Shown: positions 15,584 through 26,274, counted from the stretch's first letter. The stretch is 40,892 nucleotides of DNA from an uncultured Clostridia bacterium (GCA_944328665.1 CALVHS010000018.1:1-40892), one strand, 5' to 3'. Numbers and translations are program-made. The notes: a model not told the origin generated them from the letters alone.

Positions 15584-16021
15584 TCACTTATGATATTCGC
15601 CGCCGCCGTTGATCATATAGGCGCGGTAGATCTGTTCGCAAAGGATCGCGCGCATCAGCTGATGCGGAAAGGTCATGTCCGAAAAGGAGAGCAGCAGATC
15701 CGCCCTCGCCTTGACCGACCCGTCCAGCCCGCAGGAAGAGCCGATGACGAAAGTCACTTCCTTCCCCGCATCGGCATACCCCTTCAACGCCTGTGCGAAC
15801 TGTTCGCTGGACAGCTTTTTACCCTCCACGGCGAGCACGACGCATACGCCGCGCATCTCCTTTATGATGGCTTCCGCCTCCTCCTTCAATGTGCGCTTTT
15901 CCGACAGTTCGCGCACGGTGACGGAGGCGAAGCGGGAAAGGCGCTTGCAATATTCCGCGACGGCGTCCGACCAAAACCGCTCCTTGAGTTTGCCGACGCA
16001 GACGATGCCGATCTTCTGCAT
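15584..16021 (-). CDS. rlmH: 23S rRNA (pseudouridine1915-N3)-methyltransferase RlmH
   Basis: The 145-residue protein starts MQKIGIVCVGKLKE at 16021 with a GGGGGGT ribosome site, discarding a poor 31-residue extension. It is a SPOUT-fold methyltransferase; the C-terminus FSDMTFPHQLMRAILCEQIYRA ... GGEYHK is nearly diagnostic. The S-adenosylmethionine loop reads VIGSSCGLDG, a little off the common IGG(S/A)xG form. It methylates pseudouridine 1915 in helix 69 of the 50S subunit. It begins 2 nt after the CPBP protease stop, so its ribosome site lies inside that gene. Confidence 0.95.
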   Translation of the reverse strand: MQKIGIVCVGKLKERFWSDAVAEYCKRLSRFASVTVRELSEKRTLKEEAEAIIKEMRGVCVVLAVEGKKLSSEQFAQALKGYADAGKEVTFVIGSSCGLDGSVKARADLLLSFSDMTFPHQLMRAILCEQIYRAYMINGGGEYHK

Positions 16022-16023
16022 CT

Positions 16024-16977
16024 TTACCCCCCTATCCCCGAAGCGAGGGCGGCGATCCACATGATGCCCGCCGCGACGATGCCGACCAGCGCCCCGTACA
16101 CGAAGGGCCTGCATTCCCCTTCCTTTTTGCGATTGCCGCTCTTATCGACAAAGATGAGATAGGCGAGGGTCGCCAGCAACACCGCACCCGAGGCGACGCT
16201 CACCCAAAGATACGCCGTTTGGCTCATGCCCGTCAAAAAACCAAACCGCGCGTCCAGGATGATGAGCGCATTGTTGACAAAGTGCATGAGGATGGTCGGA
16301 TACAGGGAATCGGCGCGGATCGCCACGAGGGTGAACACCGCCCCGCAGAGAAACTGGTAGACGGTCTGCGCGGGGCTTTGATGAAAGAGGGAAAAGAGCA
16401 GCCCGCCCAGCAGGCACGCCGCGACGGTGCCGGTCTCCTTGATGCCATCCAAAATGATGCCGCGGAATACCGTCTCTTCCAACACGGCGGGGAGCGCCGC
16501 CACGACGAAAAGCACGCCGACGACGCCCGCCCCTGCAAGGGAAGGAAGGGAGGACGCGGGCGCCTCGTAACCGATCAGCGACAAAAATCGGATAAACAGC
16601 CCGTTTACCCAATTCAGGCTGAACAAAAGCCCGAAGGCGAGCAACAGCGCGATGAAAAAATACTTCGGCCGCGTTCGGCGATAGCCGTACTCCCGCGGCC
16701 TTTGTCTGTACAAAAACGTGAACAAGAGCACGACGCCGATATAAACGATCTGATACAGCCCGTAAGAGAGGTATTTATACCAATCTTGCTGCTGTATTTC
16801 GCCGAGAGACGTGCCCGTCGCCGAGACGAGCGCCCCAACGGTAAAAGAAAAGAAGAGGCTGACGATCAGCATCAGCACGATGGCGGCGGAATAGACGAGG
16901 CCGCTCATCACCTTGCGCGGTTGCTGCAACAGACCGCTTTTTTTTTCGGGCAGCTGCCCGCCGTTTTTTTCTTCCAT
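16024..16977 (-). CDS. CPBP-family intramembrane metalloprotease
   Basis: A 317-residue polytopic membrane protein with about eight hydrophobic segments. The Abi/CPBP motifs are present: EExxxR (Glu167, Glu168, Arg172), FHQ (His199) and HFVNN (His232, Asn236), forming the predicted catalytic site in the membrane. The N-terminal 24 residues are polar. The promoter's -10 element lies only 8 nt before the ATG, so the message would be leaderless; an alternative start is the Met at residue 24 (position 16908) behind a weak AAGGTG. Substrates are unknown; relatives process prenylated or peptide substrates or act in bacteriocin immunity. Confidence 0.88.
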   Translation of the reverse strand: MEEKNGGQLPEKKSGLLQQPRKVMSGLVYSAAIVLMLIVSLFFSFTVGALVSATGTSLGEIQQQDWYKYLSYGLYQIVYIGVVLLFTFLYRQRPREYGYRRTRPKYFFIALLLAFGLLFSLNWVNGLFIRFLSLIGYEAPASSLPSLAGAGVVGVLFVVAALPAVLEETVFRGIILDGIKETGTVAACLLGGLLFSLFHQSPAQTVYQFLCGAVFTLVAIRADSLYPTILMHFVNNALIILDARFGFLTGMSQTAYLWVSVASGAVLLATLAYLIFVDKSGNRKKEGECRPFVYGALVGIVAAGIMWIAALASGIGG

Positions 16978-16984
16978 GCCAAAT

Positions 16985-17013
16985 ATTATATCGAAAAATG
17001 CCCGTTAAGTAAA
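16985..17013 (-). promoter_or_regulatory. Promoter of the CPBP-rlmH-M14-tadA cluster
   Basis: The reverse strand has TTTACT (17013-17008), a 17-nt spacer and TATAAT (16990-16985). It is divergent from the fumarase promoter. Confidence 0.72.
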
Positions 17014-17041
17014 TAAAAATCTTTTCCTTTTTGAAAATTTT

Positions 17042-17050
17042 TGCTATAAT
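17042..17050 (+). promoter_or_regulatory. Extended -10 promoter of the fumarase genes
   Basis: TGCTATAAT (17042-17050) is a perfect extended -10. No good -35 is seen upstream; only T-rich hexamers are present near 17021-17027. Confidence 0.65.
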
Positions 17051-17105
17051 ACTGTCATCGGGTGAGGGCGGAAAAGACTGCGCCCCTCCCCGCGGAGACC
17101 ACACC

Positions 17106-17945
17106 ATGAGAACGATTGCTTCCGAAGAGATCGAAAACGCCGTATACCGCCTCGCGCACGAGGCATGCCTGCACCTGATCCCCTCCTGCCGCGCCGCGCT
17201 CGAGCAGGCAAAACGCGGCGAGCGCGAAGAGGGCGCCCTGTTCGCCCTGTCCGCCGTCCTGCAAAACGCGGACATCGCCGCGCGCGAACAGATGGCGATC
17301 TGTCAGGATACGGGGTACGCCGTCGTGCTCGCCGAGATCGGACAGGACGTGCACATCGAAGGCAAACCGCTTTCCGACGCCGTCGACGAGGGCGTGCGGC
17401 GGGCCTATCGGGATTTCAGCTTCCGCAAAAGCATCTGCGACCCGATCACGCGCGTCAATACCGCCGACAACACGCCCGCCGCGCTGCATACAGAGATCGT
17501 GGCGGGGGATCAACTCTCCCTCACCTTTCTCCCCAAAGGCTTCGGCAGCGAAAACATGTCACGCATCTATATGCTGACGCCCGCCGAAGGGGTGGACGGC
17601 ATCGTCGGGGCGATCGTCGAGACGGTGCGCCTTGCGGGCAGCAAACCCTGCCCGCCCGTCTATGTGGGCGTGGGCATCGGCGGCACCTTCGACACCTGCG
17701 CGCTGCTCGCCAAAAAGGCGCTCACCCGCGAAGTCGGTTCCCGTCATGCGAGAAAGGAGATCGCCGAACTCGAAGAACGGGCGCTCGCCGAGATCAACGC
17801 GCTCGGCATCGGCCCGCAGGGATTCGGCGGCAGGACGAGCGCCATCGGCGTCTCCTGCGAGATCGCGCCCACCCACATCGCGGGGCTGCCCGTCGCGATC
17901 AACATCCAATGCCACTGCGTGCGCTGCGCCAAATGCACATTGTGA
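17106..17945 (+). CDS. Class I fumarate hydratase, alpha subunit
   Basis: The 279-residue protein starts at 17106, with GGAG 8 nt upstream; the frame to 17031 is not used. It is the N-terminal half of oxygen-sensitive iron-sulfur fumarases, interconverting fumarate and malate with the beta subunit. Three cysteines fit the [4Fe-4S] ligands: Cys66 (ICQDTG), Cys182 (KPCPP) and Cys269 (IQCH). The motif GSENMS (about 147-152) is also characteristic. The C-terminus adds further cysteines (HCVRCAKCTL). Tartrate dehydratase has the same architecture and cannot be excluded, but no tartrate genes are nearby. Confidence 0.93.
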   Translation: MRTIASEEIENAVYRLAHEACLHLIPSCRAALEQAKRGEREEGALFALSAVLQNADIAAREQMAICQDTGYAVVLAEIGQDVHIEGKPLSDAVDEGVRRAYRDFSFRKSICDPITRVNTADNTPAALHTEIVAGDQLSLTFLPKGFGSENMSRIYMLTPAEGVDGIVGAIVETVRLAGSKPCPPVYVGVGIGGTFDTCALLAKKALTREVGSRHARKEIAELEERALAEINALGIGPQGFGGRTSAIGVSCEIAPTHIAGLPVAINIQCHCVRCAKCTL

Positions 17946-18000
17946 TCGATCAATATCAGACATAGTACCTCTCATTATCGCAAAAAACGGAGTTTATAGC

Positions 18001-18534
18001 ATGAAAAAACTGTATTTGCCCCTCAAGCAAGAAGATATCGACGCCTTGACGGCGGGAGAAGGCGTTCTCCTTTCCGGCACCGTCCTGACGGGCAGAGACT
18101 GCGCCCACAAGCGCATCTGCGAATATCTGGACAAGGGCGAAGCGCTCCCCTTCTCTCCGGCGGGAGAAACGATCTACTACGCCGGGCCCTGCCCCGCGCC
18201 CGCGGGAAAGGCGTGCGGCAGCTGCGGGCCCACGACGAGCGCGCGGATGGACGCCTATGCGCCGAGGCTGCTCGATTTAGGGCTGAAAGGGATGATCGGC
18301 AAAGGCGAACGGAGCGACGAAGTCTGCCGCTCGATCGTCAAAAACGGCGCCGTCTATTTTGCCGCGATCGGCGGCGCGGGCGCCCTGTACGGCAACGCCG
18401 TCAAGGAGAGCGAACTCATCGCCTTTCCCGATCTTTTGAGCGAAGCGGTATACCGCTTTACGATCGAAGATTTTCCCTGCGTGGTCGCCATCGACAGCGC
18501 GGGCGGCAATATCTACAAAAGAAAGCGCAAATGA
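18001..18534 (+). CDS. Class I fumarate hydratase, beta subunit
   Basis: The 177-residue product begins MKKLYLPLKQEDI, with CGGAG 8 nt upstream, 55 nt after the alpha gene. It is the C-terminal, swivelling half of iron-sulfur hydro-lyases; GSCGPTTSARMD (about 76-87) and the GKG loop are the substrate-binding signature. Together with the alpha subunit it makes a heteromeric fumarase, as in many anaerobes, possibly serving a partial or reductive TCA branch. A strong terminator follows. Confidence 0.93.
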   Translation: MKKLYLPLKQEDIDALTAGEGVLLSGTVLTGRDCAHKRICEYLDKGEALPFSPAGETIYYAGPCPAPAGKACGSCGPTTSARMDAYAPRLLDLGLKGMIGKGERSDEVCRSIVKNGAVYFAAIGGAGALYGNAVKESELIAFPDLLSEAVYRFTIEDFPCVVAIDSAGGNIYKRKRK

Positions 18535-18568
18535 CGGCCGACGCCGTATCATACCGCGCGGCAGCAAG

Positions 18569-18618
18569 AACGCCCCGCGGCGCACAACAAGAGTGCGCCG
18601 CGGGGCGTTGGCTTTTTT
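18569..18618 (+). terminator. Terminator of the fumarase operon
   Basis: A perfect 17-bp GC-rich stem (18569-18585 with 18593-18609, 7-nt loop) is followed by GGC and six T. It also lies at the 3' end of the converging ATP synthase operon. Confidence 0.92.
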
Positions 18619-18622
18619 CCTA

Positions 18623-19030
18623 TTACCGCTTACCGCCGTGTTTGACGCGCAGGCGCGCGAACGCGCGCTGCAAAGCGAGCCGGTTGAGCTGATATTCCGC
18701 GGCGCTCCTGTTGCGGCGCACCATTTCCTCGGCGCGCTCCCTCGCCTCTTCCGCGCGGCGTTCGTCGATATCTTCCGGCCATTCCACCGCCTCCGCAAAG
18801 GCGATCGTCTCGTCAGGGCGCACCTCGATAAAGCCGTCGCTCATGAACGCGTCCCTCGTGACGCCGTCCGCCGTGATGCGAATGGTGCCCGGCTCCGTCG
18901 CAAAGACCATTGGCTGATGCCCCGCCATGATCGTGCAGGCGCCGCCGATGGAAGGGATGTTCACGCTCTCCGCTTCTCCGCGGAAAAACACCTTTTCCGG
19001 CGTAATGATCTCGAGATAAAATTTATTCAT
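18623..19030 (-). CDS. atpC: ATP synthase epsilon subunit
   Basis: A 135-residue protein: an N-terminal beta-sandwich starting MNKFYLEIITPEKVFFRGEA, with the signature GHQPMVFATEPG, and a C-terminal helical hairpin (about 90-135) rich in Ala, Arg and Glu. It sits on the rotor with gamma and can inhibit hydrolysis. It is the last gene of the atp operon, 18 nt after atpD. Confidence 0.96.
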   Translation of the reverse strand: MNKFYLEIITPEKVFFRGEAESVNIPSIGGACTIMAGHQPMVFATEPGTIRITADGVTRDAFMSDGFIEVRPDETIAFAEAVEWPEDIDERRAEEARERAEEMVRRNRSAAEYQLNRLALQRAFARLRVKHGGKR

Positions 19031-19048
19031 CCCGTCCTCCCCGCGCGC

Positions 19049-21313
<2,265 letters not shown>

Positions 21314-21321
<8 letters not shown>

Positions 21322-22840
21322 CGGCGTCCTCCCCGCCGAACGCATACTGCATGTATTCGCGGGCGGCGGCGAGGATCTCCTCCCGCAGCCCCACGGAAAC
21401 GGCGGCGTCCGGATCGATATCACCGAGCAGCGACGCTTTGTCCGCCCGCATAAAGGCGAGCAGCCCCTCGTTGAACCCGGCGATCTTTTTGACGGGGATC
21501 TCGTCGATGACGGCGCTCTGCGCGACGGTCAACAGGACGATCATCTCCCGTACGGTATAATTGCGGTACTGCTTCTGTTTGAGCGTTTCGGTCAGCTTTG
21601 CGCCGCGGCTGAGCGTCTTTTGCGTCTGCCCGTCGAGGTCGGAGCCGAACTGCATGAAGATGGCAAGTTCCCTGTATTGCGCGAGGTTGATGCGCAGCTG
21701 CCCCGAGATCTGCCGGATCGCCTTGCGCTGGGCGCTGCCGCCCACGCGGGACACGGACAGCCCCACGTTGACCGCCGGCCTCACCCCGCTGTTGAAAAGC
21801 TCGCTCTCCAAATAGATCTGTCCGTCCGTGATGGAGATGACGTTGGTGGGGATATAAGCGGAGATATCCCCCGCAAGCGTCTCGACGATGGGCAGCGCCG
21901 TGATCGAGCCGCCCCCCTTCTCCGCGGAGAGTTTTGCCGCCCGCTCCAAGAGGCGTGAATGCAGGTAAAACACGTCGCCGGGATACGCCTCGCGCCCCGC
22001 GGGGCGCTTTAAAAGCAAACTCATCGTGCGGTATGCCGCGGCGTGTTTGGAAAGATCGTCATAGACGATGAGCACGTCTTTCCCCCGGTACATGAAATAT
22101 TCCGCCAGCGCACAGCCGCTGTACGGCGCGATGTATTGCAGGGGCACCGCATCGTCCGCCGTCGAGCAGACGACGCAGGTATATTCCATCGCCCCGCCCG
22201 CGCGCAGGACGTTGACCGTCTTGGCGAGGGAAGAGGCTTTCTGTCCGATCGAAACGTAGATGCAGACGACATTCTCCCCTTTTTGGTTGAGGATGGCGTC
22301 GACGGCGATGGCGGTCTTGCCCGTCTGCCTGTCGCCGATGATCAGTTCGCGCTGCCCCCTGCCGATGGGGATCATGCTGTCTATGGCAAGGATGCCCGTC
22401 TGCAGAGGCTTATCCACCTTTGCCCTGTCCATGATGGCGGGCGCGGGAAATTCCACGGGCCGCGTCTCTGCCGCCTCCGGCTCGCCCAGCCCGTCGAGAG
22501 GCCCGCCCAACGGGTCGACCACCCTGCCGAGCAGCGCTTCTCCGACCTTCATCTCCACCGCCTTGCCCGTAGAATAGACGTAGTCGCCGTAGCGCACTTT
22601 GTCCTCCCCCGAAAAAAGGACGGCACCGACGCTGTCGTGCTCTAAGTTGAGCGCGAGCGCGCGATAACCGCCCCGCACGTCGAGCAATTCATTGTAACGC
22701 ACGTCGGAAAGCCCCGCTATTTTGATGATGCCGTCGCCCGAATAGACGATCCTGCCCGTGGAATGCCCCGGCTGCTCGCCGGCGCGGGCGATCTTCTCTT
22801 TCAGGCTTTTGCCGATTTCGTTGAGATCGATCATAACCAT
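21314..22840 (-). CDS. atpA: ATP synthase alpha subunit
   Basis: A 508-residue non-catalytic F1 subunit with P-loop GDRQTGKT (169-176) and the conserved [13 protein letters not shown] around the arginine finger. An N-terminal amphipathic stretch ([12 protein letters not shown]) is still present, which in other enzymes is the docking site for the delta N-terminal domain. The start is 22840 or the Met at 22834; the weak GTGAG site favours neither strongly. It lies 7 nt after atpH. Confidence 0.97.
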
Positions 22841-22847
22841 TACTCAC

Positions 22848-23066
22848 TTAAAACGAGCGCCGTATCCCTTCCAGACGGCTGCGCAGGGAACCGTCGTACA
22901 CCTTGCCGCCGACGGAAATGACGATGCCGCCCAAAATATCGGCGTCGACGATGTACTCCGCCCCGCCGCACCCGCGCTCCTTCACGAACGCCTCGATCTT
23001 GCGCGCCGTCTCCGCGTCCGGCGTTTCGGACACGATGACTTTGGCGATGGGTCTCTGTTCAGCCAT
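22848..23066 (-). CDS. atpH: ATP synthase delta subunit reduced to its C-terminal domain
   Basis: This gene encodes only 72 residues, against about 175-185 for bacterial delta. The sequence from KVIVSETPDAETARKI through ADILGGIVISVGGKVYDGS to the end matches the C-terminal domain of delta (normally DPSLIGGxxxRxGDxxxDGSxxxRL). The six-helix N-terminal domain that grips F1 alpha is absent. It is not an assembly end effect: the gene overlaps atpF by 8 nt and is 7 nt from atpA, leaving no space for missing sequence. Whether the small protein alone links the b stalk to F1 is unknown. Confidence 0.88.
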   Translation of the reverse strand: MAEQRPIAKVIVSETPDAETARKIEAFVKERGCGGAEYIVDADILGGIVISVGGKVYDGSLRSRLEGIRRSF

Positions 23067-23610
23067 TTTCCTCGTCGCTCCACTTTTTGAGGCTCTCTTC
23101 GATCAGGCGCTTGTTGTCCTCATGCGAGATGCTGCGCCCGATCACCTTTTCGGCGACGAGCAGAGAAACGTCCGCGATCTGCTTTTCCATATCCGACCGC
23201 AGCTTTTTGCGTTCCCCTTCCATCTCCGCTTCCGTGCGCTCGACAAGCGCCTTCGCCTTCGCCTTCGCCTCGCCGACGATACCGTCCGCCTGTTCGCCCG
23301 CCGCTTTGACGGCGCTTTCGTGCACGGCGGCGGCCTCCTTCTTCGCTTCGGAAAGCACCCTCTCCGAGCTCGCCTTCAGCTCTTTGACTTCCTCGTTGAG
23401 ATCGGCGTTTTCCTTTTCGATCTTTTTCACCTTCTCCTGCCGCTCGCGGATCATCTTTTTGACCGGCTTGAAGAGGAGCAGATACAGCCCCACCGTCAGG
23501 ATGACGAGCGCGACGAAATGGAGAAGGATGCTCGACCATGTAATGCCCATGCGGTCGAACATGTCCGTGAGCGCCGACAGCAACATCGGCTCTTGGGTAA
23601 ATTCAAACAT
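23059..23610 (-). CDS. atpF: ATP synthase b subunit
   Basis: A 183-residue peripheral stalk protein: about 20 extra N-terminal residues, one membrane helix (about 25-47, WSSILLHFVALVILTVGLYL), then a long charged coiled coil (about 50-165) and a C-terminal end that meets delta. The Met at residue 21 is an alternative start. It is 29 nt after atpE and overlaps atpH. The rest resembles ordinary b subunits. Confidence 0.95.
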   Translation of the reverse strand: MFEFTQEPMLLSALTDMFDRMGITWSSILLHFVALVILTVGLYLLLFKPVKKMIRERQEKVKKIEKENADLNEEVKELKASSERVLSEAKKEAAAVHESAVKAAGEQADGIVGEAKAKAKALVERTEAEMEGERKKLRSDMEKQIADVSLLVAEKVIGRSISHEDNKRLIEESLKKWSDEENG

Positions 23611-23639
23611 TGTGCACCTTTACCGCTTTTTCAAAAAAA

Positions 23640-23894
23640 TTACATGAAGATGAGCAAGATACTGATGAGCAGGCCGTAGATCGCCGTCGTTTCCGCAAAA
23701 GCGAGGCCCAAAAGGAGCATCGTCCTGATCTTGCCGACCGCTTCGGGCTGGCGCGCGGTGGCTTCCACCGCCTTGCCCGTCGCGATGCCCATGCCGACGC
23801 CCGCGCCGAGGCCGGTCAACGCCGCGATGCCCGCGCCGATCGCAGGCCCCATATCCACCAGCAAATTCACCATCATCGTGATCAAAAATTCCAT
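23640..23894 (-). CDS. atpE: ATP synthase c subunit (rotor ring)
   Basis: An 84-residue two-helix hairpin with the polar loop RQPEA (48-52). Helix 1 is glycine-rich ([13 protein letters not shown]); helix 2 carries the ion-binding carboxylate Glu68 in [11 protein letters not shown]. At the position of the Na+-ligand Gln of Na+-type rings (GVGQG) there is Met35, which suggests proton coupling, although ETT and Tyr73 resemble the Na+ pattern. Confidence 0.97.
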   Translation of the reverse strand: MEFLITMMVNLLVDMGPAIGAGIAALTGLGAGVGMGIATGKAVEATARQPEAVGKIRTMLLLGLAFAETTAIYGLLISILLIFM

Positions 23895-23923
23895 TTTCTA
23901 CCTCCGTAGGTCTGTGTATTCCT

Positions 23924-24700
23924 CTATTGCGCGCTCTGAACGGGGGACGGATCCGCCTTCCGCTTTCGCCTTTTTTCTTTTCGGGGCGGCGTCTCGATCG
24001 CTTCGGAGACAAAGGTCAGCGAAAGCGAGGCAAAGACGTACGACTGGATCAAGGCATGAAACAAGGTAAAGATCGGCGTCAATACCGCCGGGATCACCAC
24101 GGGGATGCCGAGATACCAGATCTTGCCCACGACGATATAAATGAGATCCATGATGACCATGCCGCTCAAAATACTGCCAAACAGGCGGAAGGTCATGGAG
24201 ACGGGCACGGCGAGGTCTGTGATGATATTGATGGGATTGACGTAATGCAGCAGCCGCCTGTATTTGTTTTTTACAAAGCCGAGCGTATGGATGAACAAAA
24301 AGCTGCACAGCGCCAGCGCCAAACAGGCGCAGACGTCCGCGATCGCGGGGCGCAGGCCGAAAAGTTCGATGAGCACGCCGCAGCAGATATAGGCGGCGGC
24401 GCCCAGCGTATACGGCCCCATCAGGCCGCTGTATTTTTCCGTCATCTCGTCCGCGCTCTTGTCGAAAAAGCTGACCAGCCATTCGAGGAACATCTGCCCG
24501 CCCGTCGGGGTCGTCTTCCACCTTCGGATGACGGTCAGCCGCAGGATCAGGGCGGCAAGGAGCAGCGCGGCGACGACGATGAAGCCGGAGATCACGCTGT
24601 CGTTGACCGCAAAGGGGCCGAACTCTATGACGTTTTTCGGAAACACTTTTTCCTGCAGTTCTTCACTGAGGGACAGCATTTGCGTCGAAGGATCGAACAC
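23924..24700 (-). CDS. atpB: ATP synthase a subunit
   Basis: A 258-residue membrane stator protein with a GTG start at 24700 and GGAAGG about 8 nt upstream. The essential arginine of the proton half-channels is Arg172 in SMTFRLFGSILSG; the last helix pair contains LIQSYVFASLSLTFVSEAIE. It ends in a positively charged tail. First gene of atpBEFHAGDC; no atpI precedes it. Confidence 0.96.
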   Translation of the reverse strand: MFDPSTQMLSLSEELQEKVFPKNVIEFGPFAVNDSVISGFIVVAALLLAALILRLTVIRRWKTTPTGGQMFLEWLVSFFDKSADEMTEKYSGLMGPYTLGAAAYICCGVLIELFGLRPAIADVCACLALALCSFLFIHTLGFVKNKYRRLLHYVNPINIITDLAVPVSMTFRLFGSILSGMVIMDLIYIVVGKIWYLGIPVVIPAVLTPIFTLFHALIQSYVFASLSLTFVSEAIETPPRKEKRRKRKADPSPVQSAQ

Positions 24701-24740
24701 GGGTCACACCTTCCTTTTTCTTTCTCGATTCCCGTCAGTT

Positions 24741-24769
24741 ATTTTACACCTTTTGCCCCCGTTTTACAA
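24741..24769 (-). promoter_or_regulatory. Promoter of the ATP synthase operon
   Basis: The reverse strand has TTGTAA (24769-24764), a 17-nt spacer and TAAAAT (24746-24741), about 40 nt before atpB. Confidence 0.7.
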
Positions 24770-24874
24770 GCAAATTGCAGGGATATTGCAATAAAAAAAA
24801 TATACCGTGCGGCGATCCGCGGTCTGCCCTCCCGCGAAAAACGGCGGCAAGTTCGGGCAAGTTTCCGAAAAGCC

Positions 24875-24903
24875 TTGCATTTTACGGGAACATATGATAC
24901 AAT
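24875..24903 (+). promoter_or_regulatory. Promoter of the PH-domain membrane protein gene
   Basis: TTGCAT (24875-24880), a 17-nt spacer and TACAAT (24898-24903) lie 18 nt before the ATG, leaving a short leader that holds GGAGGG. Confidence 0.65.
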
Positions 24904-24921
24904 CGGAATGCGGAGGGTATT

Positions 24922-25383
24922 ATGAAAACATACAAATTCAAGCTGTCCGGCATCGCGCTGATCTTTTTGATCGCGGCGCTTTGCGCCTCGGCGGGCGGTA
25001 TCGCCCTGACCGTCTACCGCATCGGCAAATACGGTTTTTCTACCGTGCTGCTCGGCATCCAACACGTCGTCATCCTGGCGGCATGCGGCCTGCTGATCGT
25101 CCTGCTCGTCTCCATCCTCATCCGTTCCGTCTATACGATCACGGACAAGGAGATCGTGCTTTGGTTCGGCATCATCAAAAGCACCTACAAGATCGCCGAT
25201 ATCGAATCGGTGCACCTCTTCACAAAGACGAACAAGCTCGTCCTCTACTTCAAAAACGAACGCTATACGGTCATCGTCGTCAAGCCCGAATGGTATAACG
25301 AATTTACCAAGGAGATCCTCGCGAAAAACGACCGGATCCGCTACGACGTCTCCGTCACGGACGGCAGCGACGGCGAAGAATGA
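24922..25383 (+). CDS. Two-TM membrane protein with bacterial PH-like domain
   Basis: A 153-residue protein with GGAGGG just before its ATG. Two membrane helices (about 8-30 and 46-68) are followed by a beta-rich cytosolic domain (about 70-140: YTITDKEIVLWFGIIKSTYKIADIESVHLFTKTNK), resembling bacterial PH (YdbS/bPH) domains. Such proteins are poorly characterised; a scaffolding or lipid-contact role is inferred only. It is a single-gene unit between the divergent atp operon and a shared terminator. Confidence 0.7.
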   Translation: MKTYKFKLSGIALIFLIAALCASAGGIALTVYRIGKYGFSTVLLGIQHVVILAACGLLIVLLVSILIRSVYTITDKEIVLWFGIIKSTYKIADIESVHLFTKTNKLVLYFKNERYTVIVVKPEWYNEFTKEILAKNDRIRYDVSVTDGSDGEE

Positions 25384-25400
25384 TCGCGCCCTCATACGAT

Positions 25401-25440
25401 AAAAGGGGAGGCGCTCCGCAAACGGAGCCCTCCCCTTTTT
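25401..25440. terminator. Bidirectional terminator between PH-domain gene and rubrerythrin
   Basis: An 18-bp stem with one C mismatch (25401-25418 with 25423-25439, CAAA loop) has A-rich and T-rich ends, so it can stop transcription from both converging genes. Confidence 0.88.
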
Positions 25441-25459
25441 GCCGCCTGCGGCGGCTCGC

Positions 25460-25993
25460 TCACTTATTGAAATATCTCTTCAGCAGGCCGTTGAAGCCGG
25501 CGCCGTGGCGCGCTTCGTCCTTCGCCATTTCGTGCACGGTGTCATGGATGGCGTCATAACCCAGCTCTTTGGCGCGCTTGGCGATCTCCAGCTTGCCGGC
25601 GCAGGCGCCCGTCTCCGCCGCCACGCGCATTTCCAGATTCTTTTTGGTGGAATCGGTGATGCACTCGCCCAAAAGTTCCGCGAACTTGGAAGCGTGCTCC
25701 GCCTCTTCATACGCATAGCGCTTATACGCCTCGGCGACTTCGGGATACCCTTCCCTCTCGGCGACGCGCGCCATCGCGAGATACATGCCGACCTCGGTGC
25801 ACTCCCCTTCAAAATTCGCGCGCAGGCCCTTGACGACTTCCTCGTCCAAGCCCTTCGCGACGCCGACTTCGTGTACGCAGGCGAATTTGAGTTCTTCGTT
25901 CTCCTCGATGGGAACAAATTTGGTAGCTTTACAAACGGGACAGACCATCACGTCATCGGCGACGATCTCGCCGCAAACCGCACATCTCTTCAT
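25460..25993 (-). CDS. Reverse rubrerythrin (N-terminal rubredoxin, C-terminal diiron domain)
   Basis: Starting at MKRCAVCGE (25993, with AGAGG 6 nt upstream), 177 residues. The iron-sulfur site is at the N-terminus: Cys4, Cys7, Cys18, Cys21. The four-helix ferritin-like domain follows with diiron residues in [11 protein letters not shown] (about 61-71), EEAEHAS (Glu97, His100), AAETGAC (Glu127) and DEARHG (Glu160, His163). The reversed domain order is typical of clostridial reverse rubrerythrins, which reduce hydrogen peroxide and oxygen in anaerobes. A palindrome overlaps the promoter region. Confidence 0.93.
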   Translation of the reverse strand: MKRCAVCGEIVADDVMVCPVCKATKFVPIEENEELKFACVHEVGVAKGLDEEVVKGLRANFEGECTEVGMYLAMARVAEREGYPEVAEAYKRYAYEEAEHASKFAELLGECITDSTKKNLEMRVAAETGACAGKLEIAKRAKELGYDAIHDTVHEMAKDEARHGAGFNGLLKRYFNK

Positions 25994-26046
25994 AACATAC
26001 CTCTTCAACAAATTATTTCCGAAACAGCGTCTCGGTTTACGTCCTT

Positions 26047-26089
26047 ATTGTAACATCGCGGGCACAAAAATACTGTTGCATTTGCAACA
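26047..26089 (-). promoter_or_regulatory. Rubrerythrin promoter region with palindromic operator candidate
   Basis: The reverse strand has TACAAT (26052-26047) as -10; the -35 position (26075-26070) reads CAGTAT, which is poor. A perfect inverted repeat TGTTGCA-TT-TGCAACA lies at 26074-26089, adjoining the -35. A regulator of oxidative stress could bind here; which one is not clear. Confidence 0.5.
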
Positions 26090-26207
26090 AAACAAGTTTT
26101 TTCGGGAGGATCGGAAGGAAAAAACGGAGCGGAGAGGAAAGGCAGCCGCAAACAGGTGAACGATCGCGATCTTTTTTATTTTTCAAGCATTTTTTTTGAA
26201 AATCGGA

Positions 26208-26236
26208 TTGACATCGCCCGCCCGCAATGTTACAAT
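26208..26236 (+). promoter_or_regulatory. Promoter of the GH43 gene
   Basis: TTGACA (26208-26213), a 17-nt spacer and TACAAT (26231-26236), 38 nt before the start codon. Confidence 0.85.
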
Positions 26237-26274
26237 AATGCTGACAGAAAATCAATCGAAAGGCGGTATAAGCT

